Positions 1 to 11,977 of a DNA stretch of 64,000 nucleotides are shown one piece after another. The translations under genes were made by a program, and so were the position numbers. Under the pieces are notes generated by a model. The model saw nothing but the letters and a program-made list of their open reading frames with translations. It was not told where the DNA came from and made no database searches. The first letter of the stretch is position 1. Each line of letters opens with the position of its first letter. This DNA comes from Abelmoschus esculentus (Eukaryota > Streptophyta > Magnoliopsida > Malvales > Malvaceae): NCBI GenBank assembly GCA_035048815.1, contig JAUCBN010000038.1:16579001-16643000 (forward strand), read 5' to 3'.

Positions 1-2139
1 TCCCGCCCAAGAAGAGCATGCCAATGGAGAAGGGTGATGAACTCGATATTCCAAGTGATTTTTTCTTCCGGTCGAGTATGCCACGGCAGATGAGAATTCC
101 TACCGAGCAAGGTGCTCTGTCCAGGATGCAGCAGTTCAAGTTCCTTATCATACTGTTTTCGACTTCAAAAGATCCATCAATGGACCATTTCCTATGGAAT
201 GGAAGCAGTATGAAGGATGTTTGCTTGTTGAGAGCCAGAGTGCAAATATCATCATGCATGAATTTAGGCGGAGAGATGGCAGTGAATGAGTTAACCGTGA
301 CCAATCCCCCGTTTTTTCCCTCGTATTTGTTGAAAGCGAGAATATGTTCGAAGGAATTCCCGACTAGCTTCTCCTGCTTTGTGTGAGCTATAAAGACAGG
401 AGTTTCGCGACCGGTGAGTTCTATCAGGTGCAGGGCGACAACAAAATTAGGACTCTCTTTTGTAGGGCAGGTGATGTCTAGCAAATCTATCAAGGCCGGG
501 ACATGTTCAGGTATATGGATACATGCAAGAATTCGTAATTCGGCATTGCCGTGCAAGTGCTGTATGTTTCTTCTCTGATATGTTGCATATCTTCTGGCAT
601 CTGGGTCGTAAAGGAACTTAACTAGGATTGGGATTATGATTGAATTTAGTAGAATACCAAGACTAAAGATGGTAAATGTTGCTTTTGACATAAACTGCAA
701 AGGAAAAAGGAAAGAAAAAAAGGATTACCATCATGTCTTTTAGAACATGAAGTAGTAAGAGTTTTGAAAAAGCCCATGGTGTAAGGATTTAGATTACCTG
801 GATGTCTCTAAAAGTGCAGAAATACGATAACTCGACGACGCCTTTGCTGCTCATAATGAGAGCAAAAGCCAATGAGTCCTTCAAGGGCATCATGTCCCAA
901 AATGAAACTATGAAACAAGATATAGACTTGGCAAAGAAGGAGAAAACAATACTGAGTACACAAAATTTGAAGTTAGTCAGATCCTCAAACAACTTCTCTG
1001 GTTGAATTGCCATTGCAGATGTGGTAACGTAGAGAACAAGAAAGATACCATTGACAAAGCATTCAAACTTTTCAACCAGAGCAGACCCTATCGGTGGTCC
1101 TTCAGGAACAGCTAGACCGACGAGAAAAGGGCCGACTAAAGGAGAATGGTTGAACTTAGAGGTAAACAGACCACAAGCCAGAGCCACCATCACGATGATC
1201 ACAATGTACACTTCCTTGACTGACTTGCCATCCGGTGTTCCTCTAATTATCCGAAACATAAATGAGCGGAACACGGAAAAGATAAGAAATACGAAAATAA
1301 TCATTATTGCTCCATGCACTATAGCGAACTTCGGTGAGATGGACCAGCGTTTCGTCGAAGCATTGAAGTAAACTAGAATCAAAGTGCTGATATCGCCAAT
1401 GACCGCCGATGACAGAGCCATTCGTCCCAGCTCGGAATTCAGGATCTTGAGCTCGCTGAGAAGCCACCAATGACCGAACTTGACGTTAAAGATTCAATGG
1501 TTATTCCCATCTTTCGTTCCAGGGCTAGTGTTTTGCTCTGGTGAGGCTCTTTGAAGGCGTCGTAAACAGCTAAACCGAACACCAAGGGGGCAAAAAGTGA
1601 TATAATGCCTATCAATATGGCTCTCCTTGAAACGGTAAATGCCATGTTCACATCCATTTTCACTCCCATCAGAAACAAAAACATAGAGAAACCAAACAGA
1701 GATGCCGTGTCAATGGTTTCTACATCTAAATGATCTAAACCAAAAAATATGTCGTGGATCCCTTCCATTTTCCCCAGCATTGCCGGCCCCAGCATCATGC
1801 CGGACTAGTCCACAAAATTTAAACCAAACAAACTAATCAATCACTAATCAAGAAATAGATATATACAGAGAAAGGAAATAGGTAATCAATTTCTGAACGC
1901 ACAAACATTTGTGAGGCAAAGTAGGTGAGTCCAATAGGCTTGAAGATGACATGAACGATATTAGACACCAAGAATATCAAGACCAACTGTAATTCCAGAA
2001 GCGGTAACGAATACGACAGAATTGTGGATGGGGTGTCTTCCCAGACACCAGCGGAATTCACCTTGGCCGGAAAAGAGACGCAAACTTGGATTGTATCATT
2101 CCCATACGGAATAGGTGGTGGTGGTGGTGGTCCAACCAT
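1..2139 (-). pseudogene. CHX-family cation/H+ antiporter, frameshifted, partial at left edge
   Basis: This is a monovalent cation:proton antiporter of the CPA2/CHX family, expected in an endomembrane or plasma membrane. Three exons can be read on the minus strand: 2139-1903 (79 codons, starting MVGPPPPPP), 1804-798 and 694 to beyond base 1. Exon joins agree with the intact paralogue at 17780-20345: exon 1 ends at FASQMF, exon 2 begins SGMMLGPAM and ends FRDIQ, exon 3 begins FMSKATF. Exon 2 carries a one-base deletion near 1463-1466 relative to that paralogue. The frame reading ESLTSSSVIGG runs into a stop at about 1439, while the homologous continuation LLSELKILNSELGRMALSS is in another frame. 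The conserved acidic residue of the ion-binding helix is kept (AVIGDIS), as is the lysine in SSKGVVE. The cytoplasmic C-terminal region is open to the window edge. I call it a pseudogene, but a single-base assembly error would look the same. Confidence 0.85.
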
Positions 2140-2571
2140 GGCTTCCCCTGGCTGTCGCTAAGACTAGGGGTATTGGATGAAAGGGGAGAAGCAGATGAAG
2201 GTTTAAACCTCCCACATAAAGTCTATTTTAGCTCATGTTGACAATTTCTAGTTGTTCGTTGTAACTAGATTCTCGGCTACATGAATTTGATAAATTTACT
2301 ACGGATATAAAGTTTTCTATTACAAGGACAAAGCATCCAAACCATTGTTTTGTTTTGTTTAATGTTGTTTAATGTTTATAATATAGAGTTTAGTTTCAAT
2401 CATTATAGGATAAGTACCCACATAATTAACATTCATTTGGTTTTTACCCTGTAAATGTAATAATGATTATTTTATGTAATTAAACAAACCCGATTATATT
2501 AAAATAAAATAAAACAATTAAACAATCGTAGATTGGTTGGTGTATACCTTATAGCAAAGACCTTCGTTAAT
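2140..2571. other. Upstream region of the minus-strand CHX copy
   Basis: AT-rich non-coding DNA between the CHX start codon and a short inverted-repeat element. It would hold the promoter of the minus-strand CHX copy. I see no clear TATA box or other site that I can defend. Confidence 0.4.
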
Positions 2572-2819
2572 ATTTATAGATCGTCTATCTCTTTCTCACG
2601 CTTCTATTTGTGTTTCACTTCAAATTAAAGAGTTTAAGGTTTATGGTTTAGAGTTAGGGATTGTGGTTAAGGTTTAGGGAATTAAGGGTAAGATGTATCT
2701 TTTAGGATGTAATGTTTAAGATATAAAAAATTAGGGTTAGGGTTTAAAATTTAATTTTTAACAAATTTAAACATGAGACATAAATGGAGGCATGATAAAG
2801 AGACGGACGATTTTTACCC
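2572..2819. mobile_element. MITE-like inverted-repeat element, copy A
   Basis: An element of about 248 bp with diverged terminal inverted repeats. The left arm near 2579-2618 (ATCGTCTATCTCTTTCTCAC) pairs with the right arm near 2770-2813 read on the other strand (ATCGTCCGTCTCTTTATCAT). The centre is rich in degenerate TTTAGGG-like words. It aligns along its whole length with copy B at 31547-31797, so the two form one family. A 9-bp flanking duplication is only partly recognisable here (TTCGTTAAT against CTCCTTGAT), so the outer ends are approximate. No coding capacity. Confidence 0.6.
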
Positions 2820-4735
2820 CTCCTTGATCCCCTCTTATAAATCATTATTAATAGCAGTATTTGTTTGGTTTCACGAGTTATTCACAGGAGACTACGAACA
2901 TCGTTCAAATAAATTTTTTGAGCATTCTAAATTATCATCCCCGTTTGTACTCACTTACAAGCGACTATTAGTATCAAATTATACAAAAATAAATCATAAA
3001 TTTTCATAAAGAAAAACGAAATTTTATATACTTTATTGATGGATCAAGTGCATACATATAAATACATTTATATCAATACAAATTTAACTATAATTACTTT
3101 AACTAAAATATTTTTTATTGATATAAATTTACTTAACTATAATTTATTAACTAATTAACTAACGATAACTGACTTAACTAAATCACATTTACACCCATAT
3201 AAATTTTACTTAGCTACACATATTAGAATTTTACAATCTGGTCTATTCAAGCTTAGTCGTAAATTATCAATTTTTAAATTAAATTAATTGTGTTTACAAT
3301 TTGTAAACTTAAAGACTAACGTAGATTTTAAAACATACCAATCTTAACACATAAAACATCATAATAGAAGGCATAATAGTCCAAAAATTATATAATAGGT
3401 AGTTAGCGGGCAAACGAGTACGAGATAAATAAAATTTTAAATTCATCATCTACCTACTATCAACGACGACGGACAAAAATCATTCTAGAGATCCCTGTAT
3501 TCTTAATAAAACCATGTCTATAAATAAATATACAATATGCGTAAACTGATGGAGGTAGGGAGTTCCAATATCTGGACAATATATTAGCGTAGTACACTAT
3601 ACAACATCATATTATTTGCCCTCACAGGTCAAAAAAAAATAGTGTGGTAGAAAAAAAACATCTACAATATTAAAATGGTATTAAATATCATATCTTAATA
3701 TATTAATTTGGGTCACAAACTTAAAATATCCATAATTTTTTTTACTAAATTTAGACAATTATAAATTACATGCTCCTAAATCCAACAATATTTATAAAAG
3801 AGCTAATATGAAATTATGAATTATAAACCCATTTACATCAGGAGCTCTAAATAAGATAATTAAAATATTTGACATGATTAATAAATCTTAAAGAGTTACA
3901 GATATAAAACAAGGGTCCTATAAATACATTACCTTAGGCTTAAGTACTATACCTTTGAACACATCGATAAACTGAAATCCTACTTAGAGGAGTTATCTGG
4001 ATACATTAACGTAATCACTTAAAAATCTGCGTAAGAAAATAACTTTCAAACACTGAGCTCGAAAATTCACTGGATACATTTTCACTCTATCAAGCTTTAT
4101 GCAGATCATAAACATAAACATGTAATTAAATAGTGATAAGATAAGTATTAATGACATGTGGCGCTAATTTGATAGTCTAAACACATGCATATCAATATCA
4201 AAGCAATAATGACACACAAGGTCCAAACATAATATACCATATAAATTATAAGTGATTCCAGATTACATAACATCGGAACATACCCTAGGCGAGGACAGAT
4301 CACACAAAATCAAAATATATATGCTTCCCTAGATTTCATATGAATGAGGCATAGGTCATACAAAATCAATAAATTTTATTCGTTAAATTCTTACTATTGT
4401 ATTAAAACACGTTTTAGGTATCTGAATTCCATCAAACAACTATATCCATAGCATATAAAAGCATCACAAGACCATTTCATCCGTTGATTCCTACTATCAC
4501 ATGAGTCATACAAGTTTTGTATCAGCTTATTATACCCATTGTAGTGATCTTTTGAGTCCAGAAAAACAAAAATTAAATTTAACAATAAGTGGGTGTTTTT
4601 TACGGAATGTCCTAGTGCTACGATTTTATCCTTTAATTATAAAGACTTCAAACTCAAATTTTAATTTTTAAGAAAATTGTTCACTGAGTATCGATACTCA
4701 TCTATAATTATTGATATGCGGCTATAGGTATGCGT
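2820..4735. other. AT-rich intergenic DNA, nothing recognised
   Basis: Very AT-rich sequence with no gene, LTR end or RNA gene that I can support. One GTATCGATAC-type palindrome lies near 4689, a motif that recurs elsewhere in the window. Confidence 0.4.
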
Positions 4736-7560
4736 AATTGTAGTGACCCTAAATTTCTTAAAATAATAATAGGTGTAGTAAAAAGAGGTCACTAGTCGAA
4801 ATAAAAAATTGGAAGTTAGGTTAAAATTAGAAAATTAAGGATTTAGGGAATTTGAAAATTTAGGGTTTAAAATTGAAATTTTGAATTAAGGGCTTAAAAT
4901 TGAAAAAAGGAAAATTTTGAAATTAGAAAAGGGATTTTAAAATATTTGTTTAAAAAGGTTGGGAAATAATTGGAAAAAGATTTTAAATAAAAGGGTTGGA
5001 GTCGCCACCGGTCACTTTTGGTAGACCGGACACCGAAAAACCAGAGATTCAAAATGGTTTGGGTTCGAGAGTCGGTTACGATTTTAAAACGGTATCAGCG
5101 TTAAAAATCGCCCAAAAATTGACACCTTTGTCAAAATAACCGCTTAATTAATTTTGGATTTTCCGGATTAAAGTGACGTTTAAATTAATGTTTGTTTAAA
5201 TATTCGAATTAAGTTTTATTTTTACCGTGTCTTTATTCGAAGGCAACGCATACACCGCGACCGCTACGTTGGAACATGAGCCCGTTACGATCGAATAAAG
5301 ACGTATTTAATTAAAATTCATTAATTAATGTGGTGTGACGAATAATGAATAAATGAATCGAATATACAAATAAGTACATAAAATAAAAATGGAAAATAAA
5401 GTGTGAGAAATTAAATTATAACAAATATATACGAGAAATTAAAAGCGGTAAATTAAATACGAGAATGTAAATACGATAAAATAAAGTGTGTAAATTAAAT
5501 GTTAGATGTTAGATACGAGAAAATTAAATTGCAATAAAATAAAATGCGGAAAATTAAATGTTAGAGGTTAGTTATTTACACTAAACGAGCTATAAATAAT
5601 ATGGGTCACTCCCCGTTGTGGGTCACCGTAAAGCCGATCTAGCATAAATAAATAAAGAATAAATAAATTAAATAAATAATAAATATTAATATAATATAAC
5701 GTATAGATTATTGAAATAATAATATATAATACGAATAATAAAAGCCTTAAATAAATATATACATAAATAAAGTATTAATATAAATATAATAGGTGTACAT
5801 ATAATATAAATAAAGGGGTCACTGTAATATAATATGTGATATGCTATATATATATATATATTAACAATATAATTAAAAATAATAACATAAACGGTAAACT
5901 AAAATGAAAAAAAAAACTAAAATATATAATATTTATGGTATATAAAAGAAAGGAAAAAAAGGACATTGACTGATTTAAAAACAATTAAAAAGGAATATAA
6001 AAAAAAGGCAACAACATGACATTCAAATGTAAGGAAAAAGAAATTAAATGCTATTAAAAATGGTAAAGAAAATCAACGAAAGAATAAATAAAATTTTTAT
6101 AAATTTGAAAAGTTTTAAAAGGTATAAACTATAGAGATAGCAACTTTTAAATCCCCAAACCAATGCATCATTTTTAATAAAATTAATCAAATGAATGAAA
6201 TAAGAAAGAAAATATAAAAAAGTCAAAATTTTTATGAAAATTAGTTATCATTAATTACATTGTAAATCAAGATAAATAAATTTAATAAATATTTAAATAA
6301 AATAATAAAAAAAGAAAACAAAATAAAATCGGAGACTAAATTATAAGAAAAACAGTATGATAATGGATGGAATAAAAACGGAAAACAAATAAATTAAATA
6401 ATAAAGGAATAAAATAAATAAATAAGAAAAATTGAAAAGGTAACTTAAAATCAGAAAAGAATTCAGATGGATATTATGTTTTGCACGTAAATCAAGGTAT
6501 GTAAAAAATATAAAATTAAAATAGAAACAAGAGACAAAGGGGAATATTTTTTAAGGAAAAAAAAGATTTAATGACATTTGATGTCATTTATTAAATAAAT
6601 AAAAAAGGAAAATGCAACATATCCTATTTTCCATGCCTATAGTTTCTCTTGGCAAAATCAAGACAGAAAACTCAAATTGATTTCTTCATTTATTTGAAGA
6701 TAGATCAGAGAGAAAAAGAAATTCTCTAAGACTAAAAGAACAAATCCATCGCTTTTGTATTTTCAGAAAACGACCATCGTCTCTGCCGCCATGAACGGCG
6801 ACCGGTGAGCTAAAAAAAACTCTTTTCTTGTTTAGAAGCCCCGAAAACACTCAGATCTAAACTGAAATCTTCTTTTTCGAATCAAATCTCTTGAAACCGA
6901 AACCACAACCTTTCTATTTTGAAAACCTTTTTTTTAAAACAAACCCCCTTTTGAAATCGGAGTTAAAGTAAGAAAGCAGTGGAGAAGATGACGAAGAAGA
7001 TGCCGGCGACGGAAATCGGTGTAACCTTCAAAGGTAAAACCACTTTTCGTATTTTCTATTCAAAAAAAAATTAGATGCCTTGAAAAATTTGGTTGTATTG
7101 ATACTTTGAAATGCTCTCGTCTCCGGTTTTACATTGTTTCGATCGACTCTTATAATCGATTTTTTACATGGAAAATAAAATAACAAATATTTGATTTGGC
7201 TCTGATTATCCCTCTGCCTTTTTTGTCTTGATTTGTTGCTGGAGGAATCGTACGAGAGGGAAAGGGGGACCACTGACGTCCTTTGGCTGGATTCGAAGAA
7301 GGGAGAGATGATGACGAGGCCGGTGACATGGCTAGCATTGCTGGTCTGGCGTCCAGATAGCGCTGATGTGGTCCGAGATGGTCGGGAAGATGAACAGATG
7401 CTTGGATTCGAATGGTTACCCTTCAGATCCTTCTGGAATTTCCAGAAGCTTGAAGGTAGGGGAGAGGAAAAGACGCGGGTTATAATCCAGGTCAACCGGT
7501 TCAGTTGGGTAAGGTGTATGGGTTTTGGGTATGTATTGTAATTGTGTTGGGTAGGTTTAG
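4736..7560 (-). repeat. Diverged LTR-like sequence, probably Gypsy, reverse orientation
   Basis: The stretch begins with TGTAGTGACCCT. Near 4999 it contains GGAGTCGCCACC, the complement of the GGTGGCGACTCC signature found near the 3' end of the solo LTR at 59313-60771. Nearby are complements of other words typical of such LTR ends, for example GTCGGTTACG near 5072. Farther in are long A-rich tracts, then a GC-richer part at 6660-7530 that resembles a transcribed leader with CCGCCATGAACGGCG-like sequence. The combination suggests an old LTR, or an LTR with part of its leader, of a Tat/Ogre-like Gypsy element read from the minus strand. I could not find both ends or a target duplication. The 155-aa and 102-aa open frames at 7028-7541 overlap on opposite strands and match no family I know. 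Confidence 0.35.
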
Positions 7561-9240
7561 TTGTTGGGTTCTGACATGTAGTGGGCCATTGGTTTGGGTT
7601 TGTAATGGTAATAAAGGTTTAATTGTTTGGTTAGGCAGATTGGATATGGGTTGGGGTGTGTAAATGGGCTACCAGATTTGCATAAGGGTTTTGTAGATGG
7701 ACTTTTTATTATAATAATTTTTTGGTTTTGGATTAATAATATATATTTTTTAATTTTAATTTATGGTTTATTTATTATATATATTTAATATTATAATTTA
7801 AGGATATGGTTTAAGGTTTTTGGTTTAGGATTTAGGGTTTCGGTTTTGGGAATTTGGTTTAGGGTTTGTTTCAATCTCGGACAAAAATGGTTATTACAAT
7901 AATGATACTCGATTTTATACACTAAAGATTTTAAGTCAAAAACTCGTACCAATACTTAGAGGACAAATATCGATATCCCTCTAGTATCGATACACTTCTA
8001 GTATCGATACAACCCTTTATATACAGATACACAAAGGCGTTACATGAATTCAATAGAATGATGGGTATTAATACACTCCAAGTGTACTAATACACAAATA
8101 GACTACTGAAATTTCACTAAAATAAGGATATTGATACGCGACTAACCCGTACTGTACATCTATTATGTTTTATTCGAATAAGGTATATTCTTTAAAGGGG
8201 TATCGATATTTTCCCATCCAGTAACGGTATTCAAGATTATAATTCAAATTTTGAAGTTCGAAAATCCTTTTTAACCCTTTTTAACTTATATGATAAAACT
8301 CTAAATTGGTCTTACAAATTATGAAAAATAATTTAGGTGATTTACTATTAATTTTATGACTTTTAAACATTAAATCTGAATTCTATCATTACCACCCAAA
8401 TCCAAGTATTCAAGCACACAAATTATCAAATTAACAAATACAACATTATCTTTATGATATGTTGGAATCAATTAGAATTAAAAGTGTACTAACTTCCTTC
8501 AAAATTAAAAAACGCTTCCATAATCCTTAGCTCAAGCCTTATTATTTCTTTGGCCCTTGGAATACTCTTCAACCACTTTGTCACCAAACAATGTTGCAAA
8601 ATAAGTCATAACACGGTCAAGAAGCAATAAATATGACTAAAAGAGATTAATAACAAAAAAATGAGATTGAACCTCACTCTCATTCATCCTCACTAAACCC
8701 TTCCTAAAACCCATGATTTTCAACAATCACCAAACTTAACCATTCTAGACTCAATGGATAGATCCTTTGTTGCAAACCTTAACTTTCTCAAGCCACAATC
8801 TTAGATTTCAACTTCGAACAACTAAAACTCAACTTTTTCTTTGTTTGTATAAGAAGAAGGATAAAGAAAAGATGAAGAAAACAAGAAGATAAAATGATTT
8901 CATTCTTTATTGTCTTTTGTAGAAATAAATGAAACTTTTAGTCTTTCTCTTTCAAAGAGATGAAAATTACACACTTACACTTATTTATCTTCTCATTCGT
9001 AATTGAAACTAAGATAGCAAGCCTAACAACAACTAAAAGGCCCACTAAGGCTCCTTTGAGCCTATAAAGGACCTATTCTCAGCCCAAAATATAAAGCCTA
9101 TGGGTTGGGTCAATTAAACTCTTAAATTCTAAAATATATATTATTATATTTATCTTGCTTGCTCAAGTTGTTTTGATCTTAAATTTTTGACCATATGTAA
9201 TTCTAAGTGAGTTTATCTTATAAAAAAAATATCCTCAAAG
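7561..9240. other. AT-rich intergenic DNA with TATCGATA palindromes
   Basis: No gene recognised. Degenerate TTTAGGG-like words occur at 7795-7870, and three ATATCGATAT or GTATCGATAC words occur between 7965 and 8010. The part from 8480 to 9120 has the composition of an old LTR or gene relic on the minus strand, but I cannot assign it. Confidence 0.3.
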
Positions 9241-9249
9241 AGTCTTGAT

Positions 9250-9935
9250 GATGTGTCTCCTTATTAAAATTTTACTTTCTTAGGGTATTTACTTGCAGAT
9301 GTTACTCATGTTTACGACCCTTCAACAAACACAAGCTGAATTTTTGATTCAAACCATGGTGTATTTCTTGGCTACTCAACTAAGTATCATGTTATTAATG
9401 TTCAAATGACCAAGTAAGCGTTTTTATCTCTCTAAATTTTGTGTTCAGTGAACTGAAATTTTTTTCGGCTACTAATACTTCTGCTACTATTTCACCTTTT
9501 ACTCCGATTGAGCCAATAATGTCAACTATTGAGTTCGTGACATGAATGCATATTGTGCAAAATAAGGTGACAACTACATTCATCTCCAACTCTATACCTC
9601 TAGAAAATCAACCTCTGGAGGATCAATTTCATCATATGAAATCACCTCTTGATTCCATTGTTTAGAATCCAGACGTTGGATCTCAGATTCATGAAGTTTG
9701 TCCCTTGCGATCTCATACAAACAACGTATCATCTTGTTGTAATCTGACCACTAACATTCACAACATGGTGACATGTTTAGACCAAAAGTATATCATGTGC
9801 AGTGTGACACTATTTCTTCATCTATACTAAAAGCATCAAATCATTCTCAATGAGCAGCAACTGTGATTAGTTGAGTATAAGGCATCAGAGGATAACAAGA
9901 CATGAGAGCTCGTTGAACTGTCAGTTGACAAGGAG
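9250..9935 (+). pseudogene. Copia pol relic (integrase C-terminus to RT linker)
   Basis: Plus-strand translation gives a decayed stretch containing IFDSNHGVFLGYSTKYHVIN, which resembles the end of a Copia integrase core (the GVFLGYS word is typical). It is followed by a linker-like region and a segment near 9845-9935 resembling the approach to the reverse transcriptase. Many stops are present. This looks like an older Copia remnant, possibly SIRE-like, into which the Copia element at 9941 was inserted. Recognition is by eye from a few short words, so the assignment is tentative. Confidence 0.4.
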
Positions 9936-9940
9936 ACTAT

Positions 9941-10415
9941 TGTTGAAATAAACTTAAATGATATATTTAGTGAGTCATAAAATTTAGGATTTAATGAGGA
10001 GTTATAAAATTAAAAGGCAAAAGTTAATATAGGAGTTACTAGTTTTTATGGAGTTTAATATAAAAGTTATGATTTTTATTAGGTTTTATTATGTAGTAAT
10101 GTCTATATAAAAGGCATTGTCTATTCTTTGTAATGTATGAGTGAGAGTGTGAGAAAAAAGATATTGTTAGTGTGCAAGAGTGTGTGAGTGGTTGTGGTAG
10201 TATGTGAGAGACAAAAATGTGAGTGGTGAATGTGAGAGCCAAGTTTGTGTGTGGTGAGTGTGAGAGAAAGAAGTTAGAAAAGATTCAAAGAAATAAAAGA
10301 AAAGTATTTTAAAGTAGTATTGTCTTTGTTAATTGCTCGAGCAATTTTTATTCTGTGGGGCAATTTTTTATTCTTGGGTAATTTCATTCGAATTTTATTT
10401 GATTTAGAGTCTTTA
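9941..10415 (+). repeat. 5' LTR of Copia element at 9941-16757
   Basis: A 475-bp LTR starting TGTTGAAATAAAC and ending CTTTA, where the partner LTR ends CTTCA. A TATATAAA box at about 10104 would serve as the core promoter. A GTGAGTGTGAGAG-type GT/GA-rich stretch follows the expected transcription start. Confidence 0.88.
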
Positions 10416-10440
10416 AATTGATATCAGAGCTAATAGCGAA

Positions 10441-11977
10441 TGTGATGGGTCAAATGTCACTACCACGTCTAAAAAAGCGAATTACGAAAATTAGAGCATT
10501 TAAATGAAAGCTCTTCTTGGATCTCAAGATACATGGGAAATAGTCGAAGAAGGGTTTGAAGAACCAACAACTATCACATGATATACAGCGGCTCAAACCA
10601 AGGTGTTGAAAGAGGCACGAACGAAGGATAATGCGACGTTATTCATGATGTTTCGAGACATTGACGAACCAAACTTTGAGAAGATTGTAGGGGCTACTAC
10701 TTCAAAAGAAGCGTGAGATACTTTAAAAAATTTGTTCAAAGGAGCCGACCGATTCAAGCAAGTGTGTCTCCAAACTCTTCGTGATGAGTTGGAGAGCATG
10801 AAGATGAAAGAATCGAAAAGTGTATCCAACTTCATTTCCCGTGTACAAGTCGTGGTAAACCAACTCATTCATAACAGTGAAACGTTAACCTATGCGTGAA
10901 TTGTGGAAAAGATCTTGAGATTATTAACCGATAATTTTGAGAATGTTATGTGCATGATAAAAGTCAAAAGACCTAGGGACTCTCATAGTTGATGAACTCA
11001 CTGATTTTCTTGAGGCACACGAACAAGTAAGAAGAAAAGAAAAGAGAAGACACTCGAGCAAGCACTTCAAACTAAGGCGTCAATCAAAGATGAAAAATGT
11101 ATTTTATTCTCAAAATTTTCGAGGCAGATGGTATAGCCGTGGAAGTCATGGAAAATGTCGCGGTGGTCAAAGCGACAACCATGAAGGATATTTATTATAA
11201 GAAGGAGGGACAATCGAGCCAACCAAATTGGCGTGGAAGAGTATGCAATAAGGAAGAGGCGATAGATCAAATTATTCCAACATTGAGTGCTACAAGTGTT
11301 ACAAGTATGATCATTACGTGAAGGATTGCAACTCCGATAAATGTTATAATTGTAGAAAAATAGATCATTATGCAAAAGATTATCGATCCGATAAAAAATT
11401 GGAAGAAACAACTAATCTATCCTTAGAAGATGAAGCGAATGAAAACGTTCTCTTGATGGCTAAAAATGAAGTCAACATCGATAATGATATGTGGTACCTC
11501 GACACGGGCTCAAGTAACCATATGTGTGGTCACGAGTACTTATTCAAAGAGATGCAAAAGATTGAAGGTGATCATGTTTCATTTGGAGATACATCAAAAG
11601 CAGAGGACAAAGGCTGAGGTATAATTTTTTATTTACAAAAGGATGACTTGATAGGGTCAATCCAAGATGTTTATTACATTCCAGACCTTAAAACAAATAT
11701 TTTGAGTATAAGAAAACTCATGGAGATAGGTTACTCAATACTTTTGAAAGACCAGATACTACTCTTGAAGGAAAAGCAAGAGAGTCTGATTGCTAGAGTT
11801 GAAATGGGCAAAAATTGGATGTACAAATTGAATTTGAGAAGTGTGCGAAAAAAAATTTGGTAGTCGATGTAGAAGACAATGCATCACTATGGTATCTTCG
11901 TTTTGGTCACCTATATCATGGTGTCTAAAAGAGCTAACAAAGAAGAATATGGTGCATGGATTGCCGAACATGGATTA
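10441..11977 (+). pseudogene. Copia gag and protease with start of integrase, broken
   Basis: Gag is seen as an alpha-helical region at about 10500-11000 (for example SVSNFISRVQVVVNQL), interrupted by several in-frame stops. A zinc knuckle follows near 11342 but is damaged: CYNCRKIDHYAKDY, where the last cysteine is replaced by tyrosine. The aspartic protease active site LDTGSSNHMCG is intact near 11499. The pre-integrase region reaches GLPNMDY at 11977, where the solo LTR interrupts it. Confidence 0.8.

Noticed and set aside
7028..7541. Overlapping 155-aa and 102-aa frames on opposite strands
   Set aside because: Both lie in LTR-like leader DNA, overlap each other and resemble no known protein.
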